DNA from: Paraburkholderia agricolaris
GTDB taxonomy: Bacteria > Pseudomonadota > Gammaproteobacteria > Burkholderiales > Burkholderiaceae
Direction of reading: 5' to 3'
Length of the DNA stretch: 64,000 bases
Assembly: GCF_009455635.1 (NCBI RefSeq)
Contig: NZ_QPER01000002.1
Coordinates: 372,001 to 436,000 of the forward strand
The position numbers and the translations under genes are program-made. Shown here piece by piece: positions 8,395 to 17,330 of the stretch. The notes under the pieces were generated by a model. It was not told the DNA's origin and ran no database searches. It worked only from the letters and a program-made list of their open reading frames with translations. Numbering within the stretch: position 1 is the first letter of the stretch; each line of letters begins with the position of its first letter.

Positions 8395-8712
8395 TCAGGT
8401 ATGCGGATGGCATTCCCAATTGTTGTAGGTCGGGGGATTGATCGGCGTGAGTCCGGGAATCATGAAAACCGAACAGCTGAATCTCCTGCCTTTCGCCGTG
8501 GTTGCGTCATAGGTTACCGGCACGCCGCCGAGCGCATTGTGCTGCCCATACTGCACGTTGGAGATTGTCAGTTCGTCGGAAGAAGCAAGTCCCAACGTCT
8601 TCGCGGTCGAGTTCTGTACGTCAATTGTGTTGAGTTGCGTGGTACCGCATGCGGCAAGTCCGACAACTACCGCACTGGTCAACATCACTGTAGTTAAACG
8701 CATCTTGTTCAT
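8395..8712 (-). CDS. small outer-membrane lipoprotein of unknown function
   Basis: A 105-residue lipoprotein. The start MNKMRLTTVML at 8712 has GAGAA upstream and gives a typical lipoprotein signal ending in the lipobox VVGLAAC, so Cys22 should be lipidated. The mature part begins with GTTQLNTIDVQNST, and two further Cys residues (in FSCSVF and NWECHP) could form a disulfide. It resembles other short lipoproteins that are common in Burkholderia, including those at 55394 and 61915 in architecture but not clearly in sequence. No operon partner. Function unknown; localisation is fairly secure. Confidence 0.78.
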   Translation of the reverse strand: MNKMRLTTVMLTSAVVVGLAACGTTQLNTIDVQNSTAKTLGLASSDELTISNVQYGQHNALGGVPVTYDATTAKGRRFSCSVFMIPGLTPINPPTYNNWECHPHT

Positions 8713-9104
8713 GATGGGAGTTCTCGTGCAAATGTTGAAGATGAGTACTGCCTGTACGCCCAGATGTTTGCGGCGAAAGGAGTATAACCGGTATTCATGC
8801 GACAAAAGTGATATCCGTCTGCCAGCAGGAATGGGCAGATCGGCATTAATGCGCACGCCGGCGCGGGTGCCAAATGTGGCATCGGCAACAGGCATCGCCC
8901 GCAGGTCCGAACCTTTAATTCAAGCAGCGATCGCGCGGGTATCTGTCATAAAACTCGAGAATAAGATGTTGGCGCACGGCGTCAGCAGTTCGGAATATCT
9001 TTGACGGATCGGCGACCTGTCGATATTGCCGATTTGCTAGAATGAAATGAAAGGAATTTGAAAAAAAGCTGGTCAACTATTCTATTGATTCCTTCGAATC
9101 GGCC
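8713..9104. other. intergenic region, no gene seen
   Basis: Nothing beyond the presumed promoter of the lipoprotein gene can be supported here. Open frames on the plus strand are antisense to the lipoprotein or lack start signals. Confidence 0.4.
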
Positions 9105-9326
9105 TTAACGCCGTACGCGGCGGCTTGGGTCACGCTGGGCAGGGTCTACGCCGAGTTCTTTCAGGTGGGTGCGGAGTCGCTGGTTGTCCGCAAACAGCCC
9201 GGCAAACGCCAGTGCGAACAGCAGTAGATAGAACCACTCGCCTGAGTAATGAATCAGTCCCCACGCGGCACCGGCACACGCGATGGCCGCCAGCAGAAGC
9301 GCTGCCTTATCCACTAACCAGTTCAT
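9105..9326 (-). CDS. small membrane protein of unknown function
   Basis: A 73-residue protein starting MNWLVDKAALLLAA with an AGGCGG ribosome site. Two hydrophobic segments (about 6-24 and 28-45) are followed by a basic, hydrophilic tail ending DPSRRVRR, so it is probably a two-pass inner-membrane protein with a cytoplasmic tail. No family is recognised and no operon partner is visible. A longer reading from 9371 lacks a ribosome site. Confidence 0.55.
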   Translation of the reverse strand: MNWLVDKAALLLAAIACAGAAWGLIHYSGEWFYLLLFALAFAGLFADNQRLRTHLKELGVDPAQRDPSRRVRR

Positions 9327-9647
9327 ACCGCCGCCTGAATGGAGCCAAGCAGACTGCCAGGAGCAGGCCAACCCAGCGCGCTCATGTTCGCTGTAAATCT
9401 ATTGCCAAAATCGCCGTGGGTAGTCGCCATAGCCCGTGCGCTGTATTCAACTAGGGAGCATCGATCTTAACTGACAAATAAGGCGAATTATCTGGCGCAC
9501 TGCAGTTGATGCGGCATGCGTGAGCGCTAGATTGGGCACGGCTTGAATCCGGGAGACTGGACTGAAACTGGGCTATCAGACAGGCTTTGCACCAGTCATT
9601 CGACCCTGAACCATCGCCGCCCGAGACCTTGCAATGTGACTTTGAAC

Positions 9648-9690
9648 GGCTCAGTTCGACCCAGAGTGTGTGAAAACGCGTTGATTGCCA
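9648..9690. mobile_element. solo left end of IS1182-type element next to dispersed repeat
   Basis: GGCTCAGTTCGACCC, the right part of dispersed repeat A, is followed by AGTGTGTGAAAACGCG and TTGATTGCC. The latter closely matches the left end of the complete IS at 38709. No transposase follows, so this is an IS scar. The surrounding 9327-9898 otherwise holds no supportable gene. Confidence 0.6.
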
Positions 9691-9898
9691 GCGCTGTACC
9701 GTCCCGTTGCCGCGATCGCGAATAGCGCCACCGTCACCATCCCAGCGGCAAGTAAGGCGCAAGCGGAAGCAGGCTCAGACAGACGCCTCGGACGCGCGTA
9801 ACCAAAGCAACACTGAATCGCCCCTCCTCCTCCGCAAGGCACCTTACCAAGTGAAATCACGACTTGCGTTCGAGCATCGTTCGTGGTCGAATCACATA

Positions 9899-9917
9899 TC
9901 GGAATCTAATTCCGAAA
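9899..9917. promoter_or_regulatory. palindromic operator, IclR-type candidate (copy 1)
   Basis: TCGGAATCTAATTCCGAAA contains a perfect 7+3+7 inverted repeat. The same 19 bp occurs in reverse orientation at 16708-16726 in front of the hot-dog/CoA synthetase operon. It lies about 60 bp upstream of the HD-domain gene. The nearby IclR-family regulator at 12241 is the likely binder. Confidence 0.72.
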
Positions 9918-9975
9918 CTAAATTGTCGGCGATGATGCCGATGAAACTGCAGTTTCGATCTGAAAGGAGATGATG

Positions 9976-10584
9976 ATGGAATCAGCGCAAGATGACCTCG
10001 CGCAGTTTCACGCGATGACCGACGGTACGTACGACGACTGGCAGAAGATCGGCAAGGCGATGAAGCCCTTTGCAAAAGCTTTACCGGATCGGTTGATTGC
10101 CCACCTCAAACTGTTACGCGGCGACTACGGCGGCTTTCCTGTGGACCGGCTCGAACATTGTCTGCAGACGGCAACTCGCGCCGCCGAAGCCGGCCGGGAC
10201 GACGAGTACGTGGCATGCGCGCTGGTTCACGATATCGGTGATACGTTGGGACCGCGCAATCATGCCGACCTTGCTGCAGCTATCGTCCAGCCATTCGTCT
10301 CCGAGCAAAATCACTGGATTGTCGCCAACCACGGCATCTTCCAGGGCTACTACTTCTTCCATCACCTCGGACTCGACCGCGATCTGCGCGAGAAACATCG
10401 CGGTCATCCCTACTTCGATGCGACCGAGGAGTTCTGCAGACTCTACGATCAGAACTCATTCGATCCGGGTTTCAAGTCGATGCCTCTCGAGGAATTCGAG
10501 CCGCTGATGCGACGCATATTCGAGAAGCCGCAGCGATCCATCTACGTCGCGCCGAAGCCCGAGGCGGCCAGGCAAGCGATATAG
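9976..10584 (+). CDS. HD-domain metalloenzyme, PhnZ-like family
   Basis: A 202-residue HD-superfamily protein. Numbering from the third ATG at 9976, 6 bases after AAGGAG, the metal ligands are H61 in RLEHCLQTA, H85-D86 in LVHDIGD, H96 in RNHADLA, H119 in VANHGIF and an Asp near 158-163. The H...HD spacing of 24 residues equals that of the diiron oxygenase PhnZ, which cleaves C-P bonds of hydroxyphosphonates. So the protein may be a mixed-valent diiron oxygenase rather than a phosphohydrolase. It sits under an IclR-type operator shared with a CoA-ligase operon and precedes an MFS carboxylate transporter. That makes oxidation of a small carboxylic or phosphonic acid plausible, but the substrate is unknown. 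Confidence 0.75.
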   Translation: MESAQDDLAQFHAMTDGTYDDWQKIGKAMKPFAKALPDRLIAHLKLLRGDYGGFPVDRLEHCLQTATRAAEAGRDDEYVACALVHDIGDTLGPRNHADLAAAIVQPFVSEQNHWIVANHGIFQGYYFFHHLGLDRDLREKHRGHPYFDATEEFCRLYDQNSFDPGFKSMPLEEFEPLMRRIFEKPQRSIYVAPKPEAARQAI

Positions 10585-10798
10585 CTTCCACCAGGCAGAG
10601 TGCCGACTATCGAATGATCCACGCTTTGCGCACCATTCGCGAACGCGTGGACACAGAGTTGCGAGCGAAGATGTTGAACGCAAAAGCCAGGCGTTAGTAT
10701 TCGTCGCACCTTACGATTCGTCGATCAGTCTGAAATCTCATATCCACCGAGTTCCAATGAAGGACGCGGGGCACTCGATGAGAGTCATAGGAGACGTC

Positions 10799-12133
10799 AT
10801 GGAAACATCAATTTCGCAGCCGGAGTCCGTATCGACACAGGGATGCAGCACTCCTGAAAAAGAGCTTGTCTACAGGAAAATTGCCTGGCGACTGATGCCA
10901 TTCATTTTTTGCTGCTACCTGTTCAACTATCTGGACCGTGTCAATATCGGTTTCGCGAAACTTCAGTTTCTCCACGACCTTAAGCTAAGCGACGCAGTGT
11001 ACGGGCTCGGCGCCGGCCTGTTCTTCATTGGCTACGTGGCCTTCGAAGTTCCAAGCAACTTGCTGATGGCCCGCATCGGCGTACGGGCAACCATTACGCG
11101 CATCATGGTTCTGTGGGGGGCGATCTCAGTCGCGACAGCGTTCGTCTCGACTCCAATGCAACTTTACCTGGCCCGGTTCTTTCTGGGCGTCGCCGAAGCC
11201 GGGTTTTTCCCGGGCATCATCCTGTACCTGACCTACTGGTTTCCGGCGGAGCGGCGCGGGCGCATGACAGCGATTTTCATGTTGGCTCTGACCTTTGCCG
11301 GCATCGTGGGTAACCCGATCTCTGGCTGGATCATGGCTGAGATGGGCGGTACGTGGGGTCTGAGGGGCTGGCAGATGCTGTTCATTCTGGAGGGTTTGCC
11401 GGCGGTGCTGCTAGGCGTCGCCGCGTGGTTCTATCTGGCCGACTCGCCCGCACGTGTTAGCTGGCTCGCCGACCATGAGAAAGCGATCGTGAATAATGAC
11501 CTCGCACTGGATCGCCGGAATTGCGCGCACGACAAGTCGTCATTTGTGCACGCATTGCTCGATCCGCGCGTGTACGTGGCCGCGTTCGCTTACGGCACCA
11601 TGACTGTCACATCCGTATCGATTGCGTTATGGGCACCGACCTTGATCAAGAGCACCGGCATCGATTCCGTCAAGACGGTTGGTGTCCTCATGTCCATCCC
11701 CTACATTGCCGGCGGACTGGGTATGTACTTTGTCGGCCGTAGTTCCGACAAGCGGATGGAACGCCGCTGGCACACTGCGCTCGCGACTTTTGTTAGCGGA
11801 GTTTCCCTGCTCCTCCTACCGCTCGCGGCAAATAGCGTCCTCGGAACAGTCACTTTGCTGGCGATCTGCGCAACAGGCCTCTTTGGCGCAATCGTCGTGT
11901 TCTGGACGATTCCGTCGAGCTACCTGAGCGAATCGGCAAGAGCTGGCGGTATTGCGTTCATAAGCAGTCTCGCCTCGCTCTGTGCATTTTTTGGGCCGGC
12001 GATCGTCGGCTGGATCAAAACACAGACGGGGAGCCTTTACCTCGGCCTGTCAGGGCTCGGCGCTGTCGTCATATTCGGCGCTTTCGTGCTGATCATAGGC
12101 TTTCCGCGCCGGCTCCTAAGCGAGCACGTGTGA
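10799..12133 (+). CDS. MFS transporter, anion:cation symporter family
   Basis: A 444-residue transporter with 12 predicted membrane segments. The opening RKIAWRLMPFIFCCYLFNYL followed by DRVNIGFAKL is the hallmark of the ACS family (tartrate, phthalate, hexuronate and similar organic anions). The start at 10799 is chosen because AGGAG lies 6 bases upstream; an in-frame ATG at 10757 has none. It lies 214 bp after the HD-domain gene, possibly in the same transcript, and converges on the IclR regulator. It should import the organic acid that the linked CoA-ligase operon activates. The substrate cannot be read from sequence. Confidence 0.9.
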   Translation: METSISQPESVSTQGCSTPEKELVYRKIAWRLMPFIFCCYLFNYLDRVNIGFAKLQFLHDLKLSDAVYGLGAGLFFIGYVAFEVPSNLLMARIGVRATITRIMVLWGAISVATAFVSTPMQLYLARFFLGVAEAGFFPGIILYLTYWFPAERRGRMTAIFMLALTFAGIVGNPISGWIMAEMGGTWGLRGWQMLFILEGLPAVLLGVAAWFYLADSPARVSWLADHEKAIVNNDLALDRRNCAHDKSSFVHALLDPRVYVAAFAYGTMTVTSVSIALWAPTLIKSTGIDSVKTVGVLMSIPYIAGGLGMYFVGRSSDKRMERRWHTALATFVSGVSLLLLPLAANSVLGTVTLLAICATGLFGAIVVFWTIPSSYLSESARAGGIAFISSLASLCAFFGPAIVGWIKTQTGSLYLGLSGLGAVVIFGAFVLIIGFPRRLLSEHV

Positions 12134-12240
12134 CGAAAACTTCGGCAAGAGGTACGAGCGCAACAAAGGGAAGCCATCGCGGAACAACGCGTCACGCATC
12201 GGATCTTGTTCAAGGCAGCAAGCTACGCTGCCTGTCCCGA

Positions 12241-13104
12241 TTATCTGGCGCGTATCCCGAGGGCGTCCTCGTCTGCCGCCGTGAGAATTCCCGCGACTTT
12301 GTGGACGAGATCAACAAGTCGTGGTGCGATGTCGTCTTTCAGTCGCGCGGGCGTCACGAGATGCGAAAGACCGCCTACGCTAAAGATAAAATGCGTCGCA
12401 TGACGCGGCGACCAAACCGCCACCGCCACGCCGTTGAGGTTGGGAATCCATTTGCCGCACGACACGACATAGCCACTCTTCTGATACGACTTGATGTCGC
12501 GCTGTACCTCCGGCAGCATCTCGGGCCAGCCCGGTTCATCGCGCGTCTCGAGTTCCGCGAATAGCTCGGCACGAGCTTCCTCGCTGATCGCCGCTATGTA
12601 CGCATGGCCCGCAGCCGTCTTCAGCACAGGAATACGCGAGCCGACACTATGCCGTAGTGCCAGCGGCTCGTCGGACTGTACATGCTCGATGTAGACGATG
12701 CTTTCACCGTCGTAGATTCCAATGGAGCAGGATGCCGACGAAAAATCAGCCAGCTCCTTCATGTAGGGACGCACCGTCAGGCGGAAATCGAGGCCACGAA
12801 AGATCGACCCGCTAAGTGCGATCGCGCGCTCACCGATCTTGTACTTCGACTCGTCCGGAAGGTAACTCAGATAGCCCAGGCGCGTCATCGTGTAGGTGAG
12901 GCGCGCGACTGTTGCCTTGGGTAAGCCAGTGATTCGCGCGATGTCCTGATTGCCCAGGCGCGACTGCGTACCGTCAAAGGCGAACAGCAACTCGAACGCC
13001 TTGGCAACTACATTGACGAAGGCTTTGTCTTCGTTGGGCGCCGGAGCACGCTCGCCCTGTGGCGATTCCATCATTTCCGTCAGCATGCTCGATTTGCGAA
13101 CCAT
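12241..13104 (-). CDS. IclR-family transcriptional regulator
   Basis: A 287-residue regulator. The N-terminal winged helix (about residues 28-95) has NVVAKAFELLFAF, then NQDIARITGLPKATVARL and the wing YLPDESKYKIG. The C-terminal effector domain (about 105-275) follows IclR patterns, including SCSIGIYDGESIVYIEHVQ and AGHAYIAA. IclR proteins bind pseudo-palindromes near their own gene and respond to small aromatic or aliphatic acids. The two identical 19-bp palindromes at 9899 and 16708 flank this gene and are the natural targets, which would make it the local regulator of both operons. Whether it activates or represses is not visible. Confidence 0.9.
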   Translation of the reverse strand: MVRKSSMLTEMMESPQGERAPAPNEDKAFVNVVAKAFELLFAFDGTQSRLGNQDIARITGLPKATVARLTYTMTRLGYLSYLPDESKYKIGERAIALSGSIFRGLDFRLTVRPYMKELADFSSASCSIGIYDGESIVYIEHVQSDEPLALRHSVGSRIPVLKTAAGHAYIAAISEEARAELFAELETRDEPGWPEMLPEVQRDIKSYQKSGYVVSCGKWIPNLNGVAVAVWSPRHATHFIFSVGGLSHLVTPARLKDDIAPRLVDLVHKVAGILTAADEDALGIRAR

Positions 13105-13657
13105 TCCCTCTCCAGCCCTATGGGTTCCAACTTGAAAGTATCCGAAACGGCCAGGCTCCGCAGTCCAGAATCGCCGATGCCAGGTCTACCGGCGGACGAG
13201 ACGCGACACCTGGCACCGCGGCAAAGCGATCGCATTCGAGCGAAGTCGATCTCGTCCTGTCAGTGCCGCAAGCAAGTTTTATGTGAGAGATATTGTAACC
13301 TGCCAAACCCCCGGTCCATGGGCGACAAAACCCAACGACATACCTTTCAGCAGCGATCAGAAGTCGAACTTTGCTCTCTCGATCGTGTGTAGATATTGGC
13401 GGCGTATGCCTCGCACGGGTAGTCGTTAGCTGGCGAGATGAAAGGATGGACGGATGGAGGGATTGATCGTCGACCCGCCGACGGCGGATCTATCTTGCAA
13501 GCGTGGGCCGCATCGATGGCCTGTGACGCGTATAGCGCGAGCAGAACACCCGCCTGCCGATCTGCAAGCGCTCACGGGACGAAGCATAAAGAGTACTTCG
13601 CGGTACCGGATGGTCTGAACGATCGACCGGGGGCGATGTCCAGACCATCTGAGGGAA
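13105..13657. other. intergenic region, no gene seen
   Basis: The 553 bp between the IclR start and the end of the acyl-CoA synthetase gene contain the IclR promoter, but no coding frame with a ribosome site or a recognisable domain. No copy of the 19-bp operator was found here. Confidence 0.45.
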
Positions 13658-15802
13658 TCAGTTCAGGTGAATGAGCGCATCCACAGCAACCGCACCATCT
13701 TGCTTCACGAGGACAGGATTCAGATCGAGTTCACCGATCTCGGGATGCGTAGCGATCATGTGTGAGGCTGCCGCGATAACGCGAGCAAGACTCTTTGTAT
13801 CGCGAGGTGCCTGTCCGCGCACACCTTGCAGTAGTGGATACGCCCGCAGGCTTCTGAGCATTCTCTCCGCGCGTTCGGGCGTCACCGGGGCCGGGCAAAA
13901 AACTACATCTTTGAGAACTTCAACGAAGATGCCACCCAGACCCACCATTACAAAGGCGCCGAGCACCGGATCGCGCTTTGCACCGACGATCACTTCGACG
14001 CCGTCGGCGACCATCTCGGACACGATAACGCCGCGGATTTTAGCGTCCGGAACCTTTGTTCTCACGGCAGTAAGGATCTCATCCGCCGCTTTGCAAGCTT
14101 CTTCGCGGGATCTAACGTTCAGAACAACGCCGCCGACATCGCTTTTGTGCAGGACGTCGTCCGAATCGATCTTGACGACGACCCGCTCGCTGTCGATACG
14201 GTCAAAAGCCTGCATGGCAAGACTCCCGTCCGTCGCAGGTTCATGCCGAGGAACAGCGACCTCCATCGCCTCCAGTACGTCGCGCAATTCGGATTCGCCC
14301 AGTATCTGAGAGCCGGCAGCTGTTGCGTTCTTGATCTTCTCGGCCAGGAGTCTGGCGGCAGCGCCAGAATACCTCTGGTGGGAACCCGAATCTGCGACCG
14401 CGAATTCACTGAATTCGACCAGATAGCGTGCGGCCCGAACTGCACGCGCCGGATCCGCGAACACGGGAACACCTCCCTTTGCCAGCAGCCTCGTGCCGTC
14501 CGGATCAGACGCCACCCAGGAGACAAGCAGTGGTTTGGGGGATTCATGGGCGATACGCGCAAGGTGGTCCGTGAGTGCCTTCACATTGACCATCTGGACA
14601 CCGAAGGTCACGACAACCACGTCCACCGACGGGTCATTCACAATGTGTTCGATATGCGACGCGACCGTGTCTACGTCCGTATGGGCCTGTAACGTCACGT
14701 CCACCGGATTGGACGCTGCGCCGAATTCCGGTAGCCGTTTTGCAATGGCTGCAACCGTCGCATCGGAGAATTTCGCCATTTCGAGATTTTGACGAAACAC
14801 ATCATCGGCGCAGAACACGCCGAGCCCGCCCGAATTGGTCAGAATGCCAATCCTGCGACCGGCCGCCACTGTGGATACCTGCGCGAACGTCACAGACGCA
14901 TCCACCAGTTCTTCGATGCTATCGACAAGAAATACACCCATTTCCCTGAGGGCCGCGTCGTACAGTTCAGCCGATCCTGCCAGGGAGCCAGTGTGCGAAG
15001 CAGCCGCCTTCGCCGCCTCAGGGCTTCGCCCGACCTTAAGAATGACGATGGATTTCCCGTTGAGACGGGCGCGTGTCGCTGCCTCGCGAAACGAATCGAT
15101 ATCCCGGATCGATTCGAGGTATCCCGCGATCACTTTGATATCAGGATCATCCGCCATGTAGGCGACGACATCGGAGAAGTGCATTCCAGCTTCGTTTCCC
15201 GTACTGACGAGATAGCCGACACCTAGTTCACGCGCGAGGCACTCGAGGACCATCAGCCCACCGATCAGACCGCTCTGCGAGACGATTCCCACATTGCCTG
15301 GCAGTACCGGGGCAACGCTTACCGAGGAAGAGAAGTTGACGACCATGCCATTTGAAAAATTCGCGATGCCCTGACAATTCGGCCCACAAACGATAAGCCC
15401 AGTGTCGGCCGCGATCTCCCGGATTTGCCCTTCGACAATCTCCCCTTGCGGTCCCATTTCTCCAAAGCCACTTGTGTAAATCACAAGGGCGCCGACTCCA
15501 AGTCGCGCGCTGTCTTTCACTACCTGAAGGACATGCCGTGCGGGAACGGCTACAACGACAAGATCAGGAATCTCCGGCAGGGCCTGCAGATCAGCATAAC
15601 AACGATAGCCGAACAGTTCGTCGTATTTCGGATTGACAGGGTATACGCGCCCGACAAACTCATACTTTCCCAGCAAATCAAGGGGACGTCCGCCGACTTT
15701 CGTTGCCTGATCCGACGCTCCGACAACGGCCACGCTGGCGGGCTTGAAGAGGCGATGTAAATTGGTGCGCCGCGTTTCCTTGATGGATTTATCTGCGATC
15801 AT
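13658..15802 (-). CDS. ADP-forming acyl-CoA synthetase (acetate-CoA ligase family)
   Basis: A 714-residue single-chain NDP-forming acyl-CoA synthetase: carboxylate + ATP + CoA gives acyl-CoA + ADP + phosphate. Residues 1-135 are the CoA-binding Rossmann domain (VAVVGASDQATKVGGRPLDL), about 145-460 the succinyl-CoA-synthetase-like ligase domains, and about 490-714 an ATP-grasp domain. H270 lies in SHTGSLAG, a conserved motif of the family. Its start overlaps the stop of the MaoC-like gene by 4 bases (ATGA), so the two are translationally coupled. With two hot-dog proteins upstream it forms a CoA-thioester pathway. Family members act on acetate, branched acids or ferulate; the acid here is unknown. 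Confidence 0.9.
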   Translation of the reverse strand: MIADKSIKETRRTNLHRLFKPASVAVVGASDQATKVGGRPLDLLGKYEFVGRVYPVNPKYDELFGYRCYADLQALPEIPDLVVVAVPARHVLQVVKDSARLGVGALVIYTSGFGEMGPQGEIVEGQIREIAADTGLIVCGPNCQGIANFSNGMVVNFSSSVSVAPVLPGNVGIVSQSGLIGGLMVLECLARELGVGYLVSTGNEAGMHFSDVVAYMADDPDIKVIAGYLESIRDIDSFREAATRARLNGKSIVILKVGRSPEAAKAAASHTGSLAGSAELYDAALREMGVFLVDSIEELVDASVTFAQVSTVAAGRRIGILTNSGGLGVFCADDVFRQNLEMAKFSDATVAAIAKRLPEFGAASNPVDVTLQAHTDVDTVASHIEHIVNDPSVDVVVVTFGVQMVNVKALTDHLARIAHESPKPLLVSWVASDPDGTRLLAKGGVPVFADPARAVRAARYLVEFSEFAVADSGSHQRYSGAAARLLAEKIKNATAAGSQILGESELRDVLEAMEVAVPRHEPATDGSLAMQAFDRIDSERVVVKIDSDDVLHKSDVGGVVLNVRSREEACKAADEILTAVRTKVPDAKIRGVIVSEMVADGVEVIVGAKRDPVLGAFVMVGLGGIFVEVLKDVVFCPAPVTPERAERMLRSLRAYPLLQGVRGQAPRDTKSLARVIAAASHMIATHPEIGELDLNPVLVKQDGAVAVDALIHLN

Positions 15803-16200
15803 TTTCCTGTCTCCATTGATGCGTCACCAACCACAACGGCTGTTCCATCGCTCTTCTTGATCTCGAACGATAGTTTGGTTGCATAGGGCGTGGATTCCGT
15901 CACGAGAAGCTCCACACGCGTCGCTTCACCGGGGCGCGTATAGGAGATGAACCTGGCGTCGAGCGCGCCACAGCGAAGCCATCGGTCTACGCCGAACAAC
16001 ACGCTCATCGCATCGTGGAGCGGTGCCGTAACAAGGCTTGCCTGTACGACAGGCCCCTTCAGGAAAGTGCTTCTGGCAAAGACGGGGTCCGTGTGGATGG
16101 GACCGTTTGTGCCGAGTAGTGCGCCATAAGCGTTGACTTGTTCCTGCGAAATGGCCGGCACGTTCAGTACGAAACCATCGCCCTTGTTTAGTTGATGCAT
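15799..16200 (-). CDS. MaoC-like hot-dog protein (enoyl-CoA hydratase-type, altered motif)
   Basis: A 133-residue single hot-dog domain protein. The hydratase-2 motif is recognisable as LGTNGPIHTDPVFAR with the catalytic His at 36, but the Asp that normally precedes it is Thr31. It may therefore work with a partner subunit or have changed chemistry. The start has a perfect AGGAGG ribosome site. It lies 9 bp after the other hot-dog gene and overlaps the CoA-synthetase start by 4 bp. Two single hot-dog subunits encoded side by side often form one heteromeric dehydratase, so a hydratase acting on the CoA ester made by the synthetase is likely. Confidence 0.8.
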   Translation of the reverse strand: MHQLNKGDGFVLNVPAISQEQVNAYGALLGTNGPIHTDPVFARSTFLKGPVVQASLVTAPLHDAMSVLFGVDRWLRCGALDARFISYTRPGEATRVELLVTESTPYATKLSFEIKKSDGTAVVVGDASMETGK

Positions 16201-16209
16201 GATCGCCTC

Positions 16210-16647
16210 CTATCGCGGCCACGTCAGACGACGTTCGATGTTCATGATGGGCTGCCGGTCTGCGACGCGCGTTATCGCCAACTCCAGGATGACAAACCGC
16301 TTATCGTTCTTCAGATACTTCGACTTCACGGAAAGGACGGCCTCCAGCGCTTCACCGACAAAAGCCGGCGCCTGGAGGACTATCTGCTCGCGCGCGTGCA
16401 GCACACCGTTGGGCATGTTGATCGCTGCTCGCATTGCCTTAAAGGTATTGAGCATGAACGGCGACAGCGGTGCCCTTTCTGCATCCCCCTCTGCGACGAC
16501 CGCCGTGCCGTCGGCTCGGGTCAGCGATGGGATGCGGACACATTGGTTATAGATCGCCTCATCATCCGCAGACGGTGTGAAGCAATACGGTGAAAAAGTC
16601 TGACCTTCTTGCAGGTCAGCGAACAGGGTTTCCGGGTTGGATCCCAT
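16210..16647 (-). CDS. hot-dog-fold protein, FAS1-like dehydratase partner
   Basis: A 145-residue protein. The start MGSNPETLFADLQ at 16647 is favoured because GGAGGAAC lies just upstream; an in-frame ATG at 16698-16701 has no ribosome site and would nearly touch the operator. The pattern of a short N-terminal helix, then a long conserved middle with LSPFMLNTFKAMRAA, resembles the N-terminal half of MaoC-type dehydratases that lack the catalytic Asp-His motif. It is the first gene of the three-gene operon and probably pairs with the following MaoC-like subunit. The operon is preceded by the 21-bp palindrome at 16708. Confidence 0.68.
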   Translation of the reverse strand: MGSNPETLFADLQEGQTFSPYCFTPSADDEAIYNQCVRIPSLTRADGTAVVAEGDAERAPLSPFMLNTFKAMRAAINMPNGVLHAREQIVLQAPAFVGEALEAVLSVKSKYLKNDKRFVILELAITRVADRQPIMNIERRLTWPR

Positions 16648-16707
16648 ATCGGTGTTCCTCCATGTCGTGGACGCGCCAGCGGCAGCCTCCGTGCTCATCA
16701 ATTCTAA

Positions 16708-16728
16708 TTTCGGAATTAGATTCCGAAA
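16708..16728. promoter_or_regulatory. palindromic operator, IclR-type candidate (copy 2)
   Basis: TTTCGGAAT-TAG-ATTCCGAAA is a perfect 9+3+9 inverted repeat, 61 bp upstream of the first hot-dog gene. Nineteen of its bases are identical (in reverse orientation) to the operator at 9899. It ties this operon to the HD-domain/MFS transcript. The 16729-17042 stretch beyond it holds nothing I can support. Confidence 0.75.
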
Positions 16729-17042
16729 CTATTTGAGCACAAGTTCATGTGGCTTGCAAGCGCGGAAGATCAGCGCCGCTCAGCGCCAAACGCCTTGACA
16801 GGGTGCGCTGGAAAGGCATTCGCCTCGCGTTTAGGGACTTTCCCTCGGTCGCTCCGTCCAGCGACCATCCAGCGAGAGATGCATTGAGACGCAATCGTTT
16901 TCCGACCTTGGCCCCTGCCTAGTCAGGCACGCCGGACGCCATAGCCGGCAAGAGATGCTTTGCACCAGCAGATCACGCGCTCACGGGATGAGCTTCATAG
17001 AGGCCGCGACGGGCGACACCGGAAACGAGCCATGTCAGTCTC

Positions 17043-17273
17043 CGGTCGGGGACAAAAGAAATTGCACGAGACAAGGGCGCTCGCTTCGTCGAGCAGGATA
17101 TCGCTGGGCCACGCACGGAAGCGCACTGGGACAGCTACATGGACCCGTTGACGCTGCAACTGGGACCGGGCGACGAAAAGTTTGTCGACAGTCTGATGCC
17201 TGCTGGACATGCGTCGACGGTCGGCTATACGGACCCGAGCTATCCGGTTGAAGGCCGCCGCGTGACCGGTTGA
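17043..17273 (+). pseudogene. C-terminal remnant of an unrecognised protein
   Basis: An open stretch of about 76 codons ends at TGA 17271-17273. It reads as convincing protein (RSGTKEIARDKGARFVEQDI, later HWDSYMDPLTLQLGPGDEKF and ending DPSYPVEGRRVTG) but has no start codon of its own. It looks like the 3' end of a gene whose front was lost. I do not recognise the family. It is followed 57 bp later by a truncated dehydrogenase, suggesting a deleted catabolic operon. Confidence 0.45.
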
Positions 17274-17330
17274 TCCGCCGGCAGAGAACACTGCTGACTA
17301 CCGTACCTGTACGAGTTGAGGGAATTGATT

